Positions 17,857 through 28,058 are shown, numbered from the stretch's first letter. The stretch: 64,000 nucleotides of DNA from Streptomyces sp. MMBL 11-1 (GCF_028622875.1 NZ_CP117709.1:248001-312000), one strand, 5' to 3'. Notes: generated by a model from the sequence alone, not told the origin. Translations and numbers: made by a program.

Positions 17857-18849
17857 ATGAAGATGCTCATCAACGTTCCCGAGACCGTGGTCGCCGATGC
17901 TCTGCGGGGCATCGCGGCCGCGCATCCCGAGCTGACCGTCGATGTGGAGAACCGGGTCGTCGTACGGCGGGACGCGCCCGTGGCGGGGAAGGTGGGCCTC
18001 GTCTCCGGGGGCGGTTCGGGGCACGAGCCGCTGCACGCCGGGTTCGTCGGTCCCGGGATGCTGTCGGCCGCCTGTCCCGGAGAGGTGTTCACCTCCCCCG
18101 TGCCGGACCAGATGCTGCGGGCTGCGGCAGCCGTCGACAGCGGGGCGGGCGTGCTGTTCGTCGTCAAGAACTACACCGGTGACGTGCTCAACTTCGAGAT
18201 GGCCGCCGAGCTCGCCGACGACGAGGGGATCCAGGTCGCCCAGGTGGTGGTGGACGACGACGTGGCCGTGAGCGACAGTACGTTCACCGCCGGGCGGCGC
18301 GGTACGGGAGCGACGCTGTTCGTCGAGAAGATCGCCGGAGCCCTGGCGGACGAGGGCGCTCCGCTGGAGCGGGTGGCCGCCGTCGCGCGGCAGGTGAACG
18401 GGGCCTCGCGCAGCTTCGGGGTGGCGCTCGGCGCCGTCACCACTCCGGCCAAGGGCAGCCCCACCTTCGATCTGCCGGCCGGGGAACTGGAGTTGGGTAT
18501 CGGCATCCACGGGGAGCCGGGGCGTGAGCGGCGGCCGATGATGACGTCCGGGGAGATCGCCGACTTCGCCGTGAACGCGGTGCTGGAGGACCTGCGCCCC
18601 ACCGGCCCGGTACTCGCGCTGGTGAACGGCATGGGGGCGACACCGCTGCTGGAGCTGTACGGATTCCATGCCGAGGTCCATCGGGTCCTGTCCGAGCGGG
18701 GTGTCCCGGTGGCCCGTACGCTCGTGGGGAACTATGTGACGTCGCTCGACATGGCAGGCTGTTCGGTGACGCTGTGCCAGGTCGACGAGGAGCTGCTGCG
18801 CCTGTGGGACGCGCCCGTGCGGACGGCCGCGCTCCGCTGGGGCTGTTGA
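17857..18849 (+). CDS. dhaK: Dihydroxyacetone kinase subunit DhaK
   Basis: Predicted 330 aa substrate-binding subunit of the PEP-dependent dihydroxyacetone kinase. DhaK covalently binds dihydroxyacetone through a histidine, and DhaL transfers phosphate from bound ADP/ATP. His218 lies in GIGIHGEPG, the conserved hemiaminal histidine at the same position as in E. coli. GGGSGHEPLH (residues 51-60) is the conserved dihydroxyacetone-pocket loop. Full length, no gaps. AGGAG lies 6 nt before the ATG. First gene of a dhaK-dhaL-dhaM operon in the same order as classical bacterial operons. Regulation is not apparent, and no dhaR-like regulator is adjacent. Confidence 0.95.
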   Translation: MKMLINVPETVVADALRGIAAAHPELTVDVENRVVVRRDAPVAGKVGLVSGGGSGHEPLHAGFVGPGMLSAACPGEVFTSPVPDQMLRAAAAVDSGAGVLFVVKNYTGDVLNFEMAAELADDEGIQVAQVVVDDDVAVSDSTFTAGRRGTGATLFVEKIAGALADEGAPLERVAAVARQVNGASRSFGVALGAVTTPAKGSPTFDLPAGELELGIGIHGEPGRERRPMMTSGEIADFAVNAVLEDLRPTGPVLALVNGMGATPLLELYGFHAEVHRVLSERGVPVARTLVGNYVTSLDMAGCSVTLCQVDEELLRLWDAPVRTAALRWGC

Positions 18850-18953
18850 GCCCCGACCGGGTTCCGTGACCGTGCGGGGCCCGGGGGGGGCGACCGTACA
18901 GCCCGTGCCGCCGGGACGATCGGTCCGGGTGGGACCGAGGAACAGGAGATCAT

Positions 18954-19565
18954 GTGCTCGACACCGACTTCTTCCGCCGCTGGATGGCCGCTGTCGCGGC
19001 GTCCGTGGAGCGCGAGGCGAACCATCTGACCGAGCTGGACTCGGCGATCGGGGACGCCGATCACGGCAGCAACCTCCAGCGGGGCTTCACGGCGGTGACA
19101 GCGGCGCTGGAGAAGGAGGCCCCCGCCACCCCCGGTGCCGTGCTCACCCTGGCCGGGCGGCAGCTCATCTCCACCGTCGGCGGGGCGTCCGGACCGCTGT
19201 ACGGGACCCTGCTGCGCCGTACGGGCAAGGCTCTCGGGGACGAGGGCGAGGTGACGCAGGACCAGCTCGCCCAGGCGTTCGCGGCCGGGGTCGCCGCGGT
19301 GGGGCAGCTGGGCGGCGCCCAGGCCGGGGACAAGACGATGCTCGACGCGCTGCTGCCCGCGGCGGAGGCGCTCGCCACCTCGTTCGACGGTGCCGCGGAG
19401 GCGGCTCGTGCGGGCGCCGGGGCGACGGTGCCGCTGCAGGCGCGCAAGGGCCGGGCCAGCTATCTCGGCGAGCGCAGCATCGGGCATCAGGACCCGGGCG
19501 CGACCTCGGCGGCGCTGCTCGTCGAGGCCCTGGCGGCGACGGCGGCGGACGGAGCGGGCGCGTGA
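18954..19565 (+). CDS. dhaL: Dihydroxyacetone kinase subunit DhaL
   Basis: Predicted 203 aa nucleotide-binding subunit. It carries the signature ELDSAIGDADHGSNLQRGF, in which aspartates hold the Mg-ADP cofactor, and a later GGASGPLYGTLL loop and GDKTMLDAL helix typical of DhaL. It transfers phosphate from ADP-bound DhaL, recharged by DhaM, to dihydroxyacetone on DhaK. The GTG start has AGGAG 6 nt upstream. An overlapping ATG at 18952 is out of frame. Its stop overlaps the dhaM start (GTGA). Confidence 0.95.
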   Translation: MLDTDFFRRWMAAVAASVEREANHLTELDSAIGDADHGSNLQRGFTAVTAALEKEAPATPGAVLTLAGRQLISTVGGASGPLYGTLLRRTGKALGDEGEVTQDQLAQAFAAGVAAVGQLGGAQAGDKTMLDALLPAAEALATSFDGAAEAARAGAGATVPLQARKGRASYLGERSIGHQDPGATSAALLVEALAATAADGAGA

Positions 19566-19972
19566 GCGGCGAACGGCAGGTGGGCATCGTGCTGGTCTCC
19601 CACAGCGGTGCGGTCGCCGCTTCGGTCGCCGAGCTGGCCCGGGGCCTGGCAGCCGGGGGTGTGACCGCGCCGGTGGCCCCGGCCGGCGGGCTGCCGGGCG
19701 GCGGGCTCGGGACGAGCGCGGAACTGATCGGCCGGGCCGCCGCCTCGGTGGACCGGGGTGCGGGTGTCGCGGTCCTGGTGGACCTGGGGAGCGCGGTCCT
19801 CACGGTGAAGGCCATGCTCGCCGAGGGCGATGAGCTGCCCGAGGGCACGCGGCTGGTGGACGCGCCGTTCGTGGAGGGCGCGGTGGCCGCCGTGGTGACC
19901 GCCTCGGCGGGCGGCGACCTCGCGGCGGTGGAGGCCGCGGCCTCGGAGGCGTACGGCTACCGCAAGGCGTAG
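19562..19972 (+). CDS. dhaM: PTS-dependent phosphotransferase subunit DhaM
   Basis: Predicted 136 aa single EIIA-Man-like domain. The motif VGIVLVSHSGAVA carries the phospho-accepting His14; later GGLPGGGLGTS and VLVDLGSAVLTVKAML are standard for DhaM. It receives phosphate from HPr of the phosphotransferase system and passes it to DhaL-bound ADP. Unlike the E. coli form it lacks the HPr and EI-like C-terminal domains, as is common in actinobacteria, so the host's general EI and HPr must supply phosphate. The GTG start overlaps the dhaL stop. Confidence 0.92.
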   Translation: MSGERQVGIVLVSHSGAVAASVAELARGLAAGGVTAPVAPAGGLPGGGLGTSAELIGRAAASVDRGAGVAVLVDLGSAVLTVKAMLAEGDELPEGTRLVDAPFVEGAVAAVVTASAGGDLAAVEAAASEAYGYRKA

Positions 19973-20505
19973 CGCCTCCTTCCGGATCATGCCGGGGCCC
20001 GCGTGGCGCCCCGCACCGCGCCGCAGCAGACTGACGACATGTCGACAGGCAGGCGCAGTGCGGGGCTTCTTCTCTTCCGGGTCGTGGAGGGCGTGGGCGA
20101 GCGGGATGTCGAGGTGCTGATCGGGCACATGGGCGGTCCGTTCTGGGCGGGACGGGAGACGGCCGCCTGGTCGGTGCCGAAGGGCGAGTACGGACCGGAG
20201 GAGGACGCGGAGACGGCCGCCCGGCGGGAGTTCGTGGAGGAGCTGGGCGTGCCGGTCCCGCCGGGTGAGTGGATCGCGCTGGGCGAGTCACGGCAGCGCA
20301 GCGGCAAGACGGTGACCGTCTGGGCGCTGGAGGCGGAGCTGGACGTGACGTCCGTCGTGCCCGGGACCTTCTCGATGGAGTGGCCGCGCGGGTCCGGCGT
20401 GCAGCGGGAGTTCCCGGAGATGGACCGGTTCGCCTGGTGCACGCCGGAGCTGGCCGCCGAGCGGCTGATCGTCGGCCAGCGGGTGTTCGTCGGCCGGCTG
20501 CGCGC

Positions 20506-22299
<1,794 letters not shown>

Positions 22300-22400
22300 G
22301 GGTGCCTTTTCCCTGGGTGACGGCCCGCGAAGGCGCGCGCGGAGGCGCGGCGGCGGGGCGTGGATGCCGGACGGCGGAGGGGACGGCGGCGGGCGCGCGG

Positions 22401-22418
22401 GGTGACGTCGACGTCACC
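22401..22418. repeat. 18-bp perfect palindrome in ABC-F leader
   Basis: GGTGACGTCGACGTCACC lies between the leader peptide stop and the ABC-F start. As RNA it folds into a 7-bp stem with a UCGA loop. A second possible stem (GCGTC/GACGC) sits next to it. It may be part of an attenuator or a protein-binding site. Confidence 0.6.
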
Positions 22419-22473
22419 GGGGCGTCTCAGAGGGACGCGCGGTGTGGCGCGCTGCGGCCGTCCGGGCCGGGAA

Positions 22474-22506
22474 TCAGCGGAAGAAGTAGTAGCGGTACGA
22501 ACCCAT
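22474..22506 (-). CDS. Leader peptide of ABC-F gene (MGSYRYYFFR)
   Basis: A 10-codon frame, ATG GGT TCG TAC CGC TAC TAC TTC TTC CGC TGA, lies 174 nt before the ABC-F start on the same strand. Aromatic/arginine-rich peptides of about this size are used as drug-sensing leader peptides for ribosome-mediated attenuation. No Shine-Dalgarno exists, but a TAGAAT -10-like hexamer (22519-22514) places the transcription start at or within about 2 nt of the ATG, so a leaderless transcript is likely. A start 9 nt further up would give MAGMGSYRYYFFR. Confidence 0.6.
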   Translation of the reverse strand: MGSYRYYFFR

Positions 22507-22513
22507 GCCGGCC

Positions 22514-22519
22514 ATTCTA
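22514..22519 (-). promoter_or_regulatory. Putative -10 (TAGAAT) of leader-peptide transcript
   Basis: TAGAAT fits the TANNNT -10 pattern and ends 7 nt before the leader ATG, the right distance for a leaderless start. A -35 hexamer is not obvious in the GC-rich sequence upstream, so this is a moderate call. Confidence 0.4.
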
Positions 22520-22596
22520 ACGGCGGCCGGCCCCCGGCGTCGGGAGTTTTTCGCCCTCCTCCCCGGCGGCGGGGAGGAGGAGCCGGAGGTCGCCGC

Positions 22597-22687
22597 CGGG
22601 TGCGGGAGGGGTTCAGCCGCGAGAACGGGAAGGTTCAGCGCGGGTGCGGGAGGGGTCCAGCCGCGGGTGCGGGAGGGGTTCAGCCGC
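22597..22687. repeat. Imperfect 23-bp direct repeats at 3' end of ADH gene
   Basis: The unit CGGGTGCGGGAGGGGTTCAG with CCG following occurs at 22597-22619, 22641-22663 and 22664-22686, the middle copy differing by one base. A degenerate partial copy (GGTTCAGCG) lies between the first and second. The last copy contains the ADH stop codon, so the array grew by duplication of the gene end. Confidence 0.75.
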
Positions 22688-23720
22688 CCGGGAGGATGAC
22701 GGCCCGGCCGTTGATCCTGCCGTCGTGGAGGCGCTCGTAGGCGAGCGGTGCCTCGTCGAGGGAGTACGTCTCCACGTGCACGTCGACCGCCCCGGCGTGG
22801 GCCAGGTCGAGGACCTCGGCGAGTTCCTTGCGCGAGCCCCAGTAGGGCGCGCTGACGTTGGTGCCGTACGGGAGGGCCCCGAAGCCGACCGGGAGCGCGC
22901 CGCCGCCGATGCCGACGATGGTGACGTCGCCGTCGACGCGGGCGGCGGCTCCGGCGGTCGCCACGGTGGGCGGTGCTCCGACGAAGTCGAGGACCACGTG
23001 CGCGCCGAGTCCGCCGGTCAGTTCCATGACGCGGGCGGCCGCCTTCTCGTCGGAGAGGACGGTTTCGTGTGCGCCGACGGTCCTGGCCAGGGCGAGCTTG
23101 TCCTCGGTGACGTCCAGGGCGATCACCCGGGCGGCCGTCATGGCGCGCAGCAGCTGGATCGCGACGTGGCCGAGGCCGCCGGTGCCGATGACGACGGCGG
23201 TGGAACCGGGCACCAGCTTCGCCCGCGAGCGGACGATCGCGTGGTACGGGGTGAGTCCGGCGTCCGTGAGGGGCACCGTCTTCACCGGGTCGAGGTCGCC
23301 GATCGGGATCAGATGACGGGGGTCGTCGACGATCATGTACTCGGCCATCGCGCCGGGTGCGCCGAGTCCGGGCGGCATGATGCCGAGCTCCTTGGCGCGC
23401 AGGCAGTAGTTCTCCTTGCCTTCGGCGCAGTTCACACAGGTGCCGCAGCCCCAGGGCCCGTACACCGCGACGGAGTCGCCGGGGGCGAAGCCGTCGACGC
23501 CGTCGCCGAGGGCGGCGACCGTGCCGACACCCTCGTGTCCCAGGGTGAGGGGCAGCGGGAAGGGGATCTGGTCGGCGGGCCAGCTCATCACGGCGATGTC
23601 GGAGTGGCAGACACCGGCGGCGGTGACCTTCAGCAGGACCTGGCCGGGGCCGGGCTCGGGGTCCGGAACGGTGACCACCTCGGGGGCGGCGCCGACGGCT
23701 CGGTACTGAACGGCTTTCAT
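22680..23720 (-). CDS. Zinc-dependent alcohol dehydrogenase
   Basis: Predicted 346 aa medium-chain dehydrogenase. Catalytic zinc ligands are visible as Cys in AAGVCHSD, the His-Glu pair in LGHEGVG, and a later aspartate. Structural zinc cysteines occur in CGTCVNCAEGKENYC. The NAD-binding Rossmann motif is VIGTGGLGHVA. It oxidises a primary or secondary alcohol to aldehyde or ketone with NAD(P); the substrate is unknown. AGGAG lies 5 nt upstream of the ATG. It is the third gene of a TetR-SDR-ADH operon on the same strand, 69 nt after the SDR, so the two oxidoreductases probably act in one pathway controlled by that repressor. Confidence 0.92.
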   Translation of the reverse strand: MKAVQYRAVGAAPEVVTVPDPEPGPGQVLLKVTAAGVCHSDIAVMSWPADQIPFPLPLTLGHEGVGTVAALGDGVDGFAPGDSVAVYGPWGCGTCVNCAEGKENYCLRAKELGIMPPGLGAPGAMAEYMIVDDPRHLIPIGDLDPVKTVPLTDAGLTPYHAIVRSRAKLVPGSTAVVIGTGGLGHVAIQLLRAMTAARVIALDVTEDKLALARTVGAHETVLSDEKAAARVMELTGGLGAHVVLDFVGAPPTVATAGAAARVDGDVTIVGIGGGALPVGFGALPYGTNVSAPYWGSRKELAEVLDLAHAGAVDVHVETYSLDEAPLAYERLHDGRINGRAVILPGG

Positions 23721-23789
23721 GAGGTCTCCTCGCTTCTCTCTTGACTCTCTTTGTCGCCCCCGTGTCCCCCGCGCGCCACTCGGGCTCCG

Positions 23790-24602
23790 TCACGGGGCGG
23801 AGTAGCCGCCGTCCACCAGGTGATAGCTGCCGTGGATGAAGGAAGCCTTGTCCGAGAGCAGGAAGGCGGCGAGTTCGGCGACTTCCTCGGCGGTGCCGAG
23901 CCGTCCGGCCGGGTGCCGGGAGATCAGGTGCTCGCGGGCCTCCGGGTCGGTGTCCCGCAGGAGCGGGGTGTCGATGAAGCCGGGGCCGACCGCGTTGATC
24001 CGGACGTTCTGCCCGGCGTATTCGAGCGCGGCGGTCTTGGTGAGGCCGACGACGCCGTGCTTGGCCGCGACGTAGGCGGGCGACCCGGCGAAGCCGTTGG
24101 TGCCGAGGATGGAGGACATGTTGACGATCGCGCCGCCGCCCGCCGCGACGATGGCGGGCAGTTCGTAGCGCATCGAGTGGAAGACGCCGCTGAGGTTGGT
24201 GGCGACGACGCGGTTCCAGTCCTCGACCGGGTACTCGCCGGTGGGACTGCTGGGGCCCGCGATGCCGGCGTTGTTGACGGCCAGGTGGAGGGCGCCGAAG
24301 GTGTCCACCGCGAACCGCACCCCCGCTTCGACGGAGGCCGGGTCGGTGACGTCCATCGCGACGGCGGCGGCCCTGGCTCCGGTGCTCTCAAGCTCGGCCG
24401 CGGTCTTGCGCGCGCTCTCCTCGTCGTAGTCGGCGACGACGACAGCCGCGCCGCCGGCGGCGAGCCGCCGGGCCAGGGCGAGGCCGATGCCGGAGGCGCC
24501 GCCGGTGACGAGGGCGGTGCGGCCCGCGAACTCGGCCCGGGCTTCGGCCTTCGCCTCGGCCGCGGGGGTGGAGCTGTGCTCGGTGCTCGTCTCGGTGCTC
24601 AT
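23790..24602 (-). CDS. Short-chain dehydrogenase/reductase
   Basis: Predicted 270 aa classical SDR. TGGASGIG (about 35-42) binds NAD(P); NNAG, the serine in NMSS and the YVAAK catalytic Tyr-x-x-x-Lys are all present, and DGG near the end is typical. An Asp after the second strand (VVADYDEE) suggests NAD preference. The N-terminal 25 residues are low complexity. The start ATG overlaps the TetR stop (ATGA), giving tight coupling to the regulator. Together with the following alcohol dehydrogenase it probably oxidises the repressor's ligand or a related alcohol. Confidence 0.93.
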   Translation of the reverse strand: MSTETSTEHSSTPAAEAKAEARAEFAGRTALVTGGASGIGLALARRLAAGGAAVVVADYDEESARKTAAELESTGARAAAVAMDVTDPASVEAGVRFAVDTFGALHLAVNNAGIAGPSSPTGEYPVEDWNRVVATNLSGVFHSMRYELPAIVAAGGGAIVNMSSILGTNGFAGSPAYVAAKHGVVGLTKTAALEYAGQNVRINAVGPGFIDTPLLRDTDPEAREHLISRHPAGRLGTAEEVAELAAFLLSDKASFIHGSYHLVDGGYSAP

Positions 24603-25315
24603 GAGGTTGCCTCGGTTCTTTCTGCTTCTTCTGTGGTGCTGGTGGTGCTGGTGTGCTGCTCCGGAGCGCCGCTGTGCCGGCCCGGAGCGAGGCGCGGCTC
24701 GCCGAGCAGGTCGGCGGCGAGCGCGTCGAACGCCTCGGCGACCAGTCCGGGCAGGGCGTCCGGCTGCCCTCCGCGCACCCAGGCGGCCTGGGCGGCGAGC
24801 AGCGCTCCCGCTCCCGCGGCGACGGTCACGGCGGGCCGGATGTCCCGCCGCGGGTCGACGCCGAGCCGGTCCGCGACGATGGCGACCGAGTCCTCCTGTG
24901 CGTCCACCCGGATGTGATGGAAGACGGCGTAGAGAGTCGGCTCCTCCTCGGCGACGACCAGCAGGTCGAAGATCCGGGGGCGGCGGTGCCAGGGCTCCGC
25001 CCCGGGATCGGCGAGCCAGTCGAGAACGGCCCGCCGGTAGGCGAGGAGCGGAGGTTCCGGGGCCGGGCGGGCGCGCAGGGCCGCGTTGATGCGGTCGCCG
25101 TCGCCCCGCAGGGAGTCGAGGGCGGCGGCCTCCTTGCTCGGGAAGTACCGGCTGAACGTGCGGCGGTCGACGTCCGCGGCTTCCGCGATCTCCTCGACCG
25201 TCACGTTCCGCAGTCCCCGGTCGAGCACCAGCTCGAACGCGGCCTGGGCCAGGGTGTCGCGGGTGCGGCGCGCCTTGCGGCTGCGCCGTTCCGGGATCTT
25301 CCGTTCCGGAGTCAT
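24599..25315 (-). CDS. TetR-family transcriptional regulator
   Basis: Predicted 238 aa. The N-terminal helix-turn-helix is clear: RDTLAQAAFELVLDRGLRNVTVEEIAEAADVDRRTFSRYFPSKEAA in fragments at residues about 20-65. The C-terminal ligand domain is of the TetR_C type seen with oxidoreductase operons and ends in a threonine/glutamate-rich tail. The start at ATG 25315 is preferred; a TACGGT -10-like hexamer (25327-25322) lies 6 nt upstream, so the transcript may be leaderless. A perfect 11-bp-arm inverted repeat (25337-25370) sits directly upstream and is the likely operator. First gene of the operon with the SDR and ADH. Confidence 0.92.
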   Translation of the reverse strand: MTPERKIPERRSRKARRTRDTLAQAAFELVLDRGLRNVTVEEIAEAADVDRRTFSRYFPSKEAAALDSLRGDGDRINAALRARPAPEPPLLAYRRAVLDWLADPGAEPWHRRPRIFDLLVVAEEEPTLYAVFHHIRVDAQEDSVAIVADRLGVDPRRDIRPAVTVAAGAGALLAAQAAWVRGGQPDALPGLVAEAFDALAADLLGEPRLAPGRHSGAPEQHTSTTSTTEEAERTEATS

Positions 25316-25336
25316 ACGTGCACCGTACACCTGAAA

Positions 25337-25370
25337 ATGTCCCTACGCGACATTCGTCTCGTAGGGACAT
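25337..25370. promoter_or_regulatory. Inverted-repeat operator upstream of TetR operon
   Basis: Arms ATGTCCCTACG (25337-25347) and CGTAGGGACAT (25360-25370) with a 12-base spacer. It lies just upstream of the presumed -10 of the TetR gene, where a TetR dimer (or pair of dimers) would block transcription. Confidence 0.7.
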
Positions 25371-25404
25371 CAGGGGGCTGCCCGGAGGGCCCGGCCGTGG
25401 GGGT

Positions 25405-25439
25405 GGCTCTGGGCCCGGCCCTGGGGTGGGCCCAGAGCC
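25405..25439 (-). terminator. Terminator hairpin after PP2C gene
   Basis: Perfect 12-bp stem GGCTCTGGGCCC/GGGCCCAGAGCC with an 11-nt loop, 21 nt past the phosphatase stop and before the TetR operon promoter. No T-run, as is common in Streptomyces. Confidence 0.7.
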
Positions 25440-25460
25440 GGGCCGACGCGGACGCGGCGC

Positions 25461-26756
25461 TCAGACCGCGGCGGTCCGCCGCTCGCCCTCGCCCGCGTCG
25501 GTGGCATCGCGGGGAACGGCGACACCGGGAACCGGGTCTTGGAGAGCGGTGACACCAGGAACCGCGTCGCTGGAAACGGCGGGCCGCCCGCTGCCGGCGG
25601 GGGCGCGCCGCAAGGCGAGCGCGGCGATGTCGTCGCGCCGGACGCCTCCGGAGAAGTCCTCCAGATCGGCGTGGAGCGCGTCGAGCAGTTCGCGCGGTCC
25701 GTGCCGGGCCCAGGCCCCGATCCGCTCGTCCAGCGGGTAGAAGGCGCCGGCGGCGTCGCGGGCCTCGGTCACCCCGTCGGTGACGGCGAGGAGCGTCGCG
25801 CCCGGCGGGAAGTCGAAGGATTCGGTCGTCCGGGTCTCCTGGCTGAGGCCGGCGAGGCCGAGGGGCACGTACGTCCGGTGGAGCGTGACGGCCGAGGCCC
25901 GGCCGTCGTGCAGCAGAAGCGGCGGCAGGTGTCCGCAGTTCACGGCCGCCACCCGGCCCCCCTCGTCGAACCCGAGCACGAGCGCGGTCACGAAGCGTTC
26001 GGCCTCACCGGTCTGGGCGGAGAACACGTTGTGCCGGACGACGGCGTCCTCCAGCGCGTCCACGACTCCCGTCAGCGTGGGTTCACGGATGGCCGCCTCA
26101 CGGAACGCGGCGATGGCCGCGAATCCGGCGCCGATGGCCGCGAGCCCCTTGCCCTGGACGTCCCCGATGATCACCCGGGTTCCGTAGGGCGACTCGACGA
26201 CCTCGTAGATGTCTCCGCCGACGAAGCGGTCCTCCTCCATCGGCTCGTAGAGCCCGTCCGCGAAGATGTCACCGGTCGCGAGCGGCAGCGGCCGCAGGAT
26301 CTGGCGCTGCAGGGCGACGGCGGCGGACCGCAGCCGCGCCATCTCGGTGCCGTGCCGGATGCGCGCCGCGCAGGCGGCGACCCCGAGAGCACAGGCCAGT
26401 ACGGCGAATCCGATGCCGAAGACGAAGTCCCAGAAGGTGCCGTCCGCGCCGACCCGGAACCCGACGACGACCGTGGTGATCCACACCGCGACCCAGATCG
26501 TCTGGCGGAGGCTGCAGTAGACCGAGGCCAGCGCGGGGACGACCACGAGCAGCGGCACGACCCGCAGGTCGTCGCCGGTCGTGTCGTCGAGGAGCACGAC
26601 CAGCACGGTCAGCAGCGCAAGGCCGCCGGCCAGCGCCCAGTTGCCGATCCGGCTCTGGGACACCGCCGCGACGCCCGCGTCCGCACCGGGCACACCACCG
26701 CCTCGGTGCCGTACCCCGTTCCGCTTCTGCGCCATGTCCAGCAACCTCATGGGCAC
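25461..26756 (-). CDS. PP2C/SpoIIE-type membrane phosphatase
   Basis: Predicted 431 aa. The first 150 residues have three or four membrane helices (LAGGLALLTVLVVLL and others), followed by a SpoIIE/RsbU-type serine phosphatase domain. Metal-binding aspartates are in VGGDIYE, IGDVQGKG, LAVTDGVTE and RRDDIAALAL. Such enzymes dephosphorylate anti-sigma-factor antagonists and so control alternative sigma factors. A SigF-like sigma factor lies about 1.6 kb away in the opposite direction, but a link is speculative. The C-terminal tail repeats a VPGV-type unit with matching DNA repeats. GTG start with GGGAGG 7 nt upstream; ATG 26750 is the alternative. Confidence 0.88.
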   Translation of the reverse strand: MPMRLLDMAQKRNGVRHRGGGVPGADAGVAAVSQSRIGNWALAGGLALLTVLVVLLDDTTGDDLRVVPLLVVVPALASVYCSLRQTIWVAVWITTVVVGFRVGADGTFWDFVFGIGFAVLACALGVAACAARIRHGTEMARLRSAAVALQRQILRPLPLATGDIFADGLYEPMEEDRFVGGDIYEVVESPYGTRVIIGDVQGKGLAAIGAGFAAIAAFREAAIREPTLTGVVDALEDAVVRHNVFSAQTGEAERFVTALVLGFDEGGRVAAVNCGHLPPLLLHDGRASAVTLHRTYVPLGLAGLSQETRTTESFDFPPGATLLAVTDGVTEARDAAGAFYPLDERIGAWARHGPRELLDALHADLEDFSGGVRRDDIAALALRRAPAGSGRPAVSSDAVPGVTALQDPVPGVAVPRDATDAGEGERRTAAV

Positions 26757-26921
26757 GGCCTGTCCTCCCGCTGATCTTCCGGTGCCGCCCGCGGTTGCGG
26801 CCGGTCCTTCCAGTTGACCGGGTGGCGGGCGTCCGCGCAGGAGGGCTTAGGGCCCCGAGCGGCTGCCGAAGGTCCCGCACGGGACTTCCGGCCCGGACTC
26901 CGGTCCCGTACGCGGAGTGCC

Positions 26922-27677
26922 TCACGTCCCGGTCCCGCCGGCCGACGGGACCGTGGCGGGGACGAGGGCGGTGAGGAATTCCGTACGGCGGCGAAGCCGG
27001 AAGCCGAGGGACTCGTAGAGCCGGACGGCCCCGGTGTTGGCGGCGGCGGCATGCAGGAACGGAGTCTCACCGCGCTCCCGGATCCCGTGCGCGACCGCCA
27101 GGAGCAGGCGGCTCGCCAGCCCCTGCCCCCGAACGGACTCGTCCGTGCAGACGCCGCTGATCTCGGTCCAGCCGGGCGGGTGCAGCCGCTCCCCCGCCAT
27201 CGCGACCAGGGCGCCGCCCCGGCGGATTCCCAGATACGTGCCCAGCTCGACCGTGCGCGGCAGGAAGGGGCCGGGGCGGGTGCGTGCCACCAGGTCCAGC
27301 ATCTCCGGCACGTCCCGGGGGCCCAGCGGGACCGCCTCCGGATCGGGCGCGGCGTCCACCGACGCGTCGACCAGCTGGACGCCCTCGGCCCGGAAGACGA
27401 TCTCCCAGTCCCGTGGCGGCGGCTCCTGGAACGCGGCCAGGGCGACGGAACCGCCCGGCCCGGCGAGCGCCGCGACATCGGCCCAGTCCGGGGCGTCCGG
27501 GGCGTCGGGGAGCGCGAGCCAGGGAGTGACCTCGGCGGGATAGCGCAGGATCCGCCCCCGGCTCTCGGCGAAGTGCGCGTGCGGGCCGGTGAGCGAGGAC
27601 CGGATGGGGTTGTCCAACGGGTGGAGCGGGGAAGGCGCATCGATCCGGGTACGGCTCATGGCGTGGTTCTGGGGCAT
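26922..27677 (-). CDS. GNAT N-acetyltransferase
   Basis: Predicted 251 aa. The C-terminal half is a GNAT fold with the acetyl-CoA loop VCTDESVRGQGLASRLL and the following helix NTGAVRLYESLGFRLRRR. The N-terminal half is a less conserved helper region found in Streptomyces GNAT proteins of unknown substrate. ATG 27677 has GAGGA 6 nt upstream and is preferred to ATG 27659. A separate transcription unit on the minus strand, 165 bp before the phosphatase gene, possibly co-transcribed. Confidence 0.88.
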   Translation of the reverse strand: MPQNHAMSRTRIDAPSPLHPLDNPIRSSLTGPHAHFAESRGRILRYPAEVTPWLALPDAPDAPDWADVAALAGPGGSVALAAFQEPPPRDWEIVFRAEGVQLVDASVDAAPDPEAVPLGPRDVPEMLDLVARTRPGPFLPRTVELGTYLGIRRGGALVAMAGERLHPPGWTEISGVCTDESVRGQGLASRLLLAVAHGIRERGETPFLHAAAANTGAVRLYESLGFRLRRRTEFLTALVPATVPSAGGTGT

Positions 27678-27993
27678 GGTCTTCCTCGTTCTCGTTCCGT
27701 CCCGCGCGGTTCTCGGCAGCGGGTCATCGGGGTCGGGAGCGGCGCACCCGCCAGGCAGGAAAAGCCGGTGGATACGACAGGTATTCCGCCGGGCCCATCT
27801 GTTCATGGCGCCGCGATCACCGGGGCGCGGGCCGTCCGGCCCGGCACCGCCGGGGCCGTCGGCCCTACGGCACCCCGACGCCCCGATGCCCTGACGGGCG
27901 CCCGCACCGGCGAGCGGCGAAATCGACTCATCCGTAGGCCAATAAGAGCCGGTCCGCCCCCAACGGCCCCCTGGCTGTGGCACTCTGGTGGCG

Positions 27994-28036
27994 ACCGCCC
28001 CACCGGGCTCCCCCGTACCGGTGGGGCGGTTGTTTG
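27994..28036 (+). terminator. Orphan intrinsic terminator-like hairpin with T tract
   Basis: Perfect 13-bp stem ACCGCCCCACCGG/CCGGTGGGGCGGT with an 11-nt loop, followed by TTGTTTG on the + strand. No plus-strand gene lies upstream within this gap (27678-28342), so it ends an unannotated RNA or acts as an attenuator for the sigma-factor transcript. Confidence 0.6.
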
Positions 28037-28058
28037 CGCATTCATTGCCGGCGCCCTT

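Noticed and set aside
22516..23793. Long minus-strand frame covering the alcohol dehydrogenase in another frame, ending in MGSYRYYFFR
   Set aside because: Most of it is arginine-rich noise opposing the real dehydrogenase frame; only its last 10 to 13 codons are kept, as a leader peptide.
23790..25370. 526 aa frame fusing the SDR with upstream sequence
   Set aside because: The extra part is an out-of-frame read of the TetR gene; the ATGA overlap at 24602 gives the SDR its own start.
26873..26886. GTCCCGCACGGGAC palindrome between the GNAT and phosphatase genes
   Set aside because: Short stem of 6 bp; not strong enough to call a terminator or operator.
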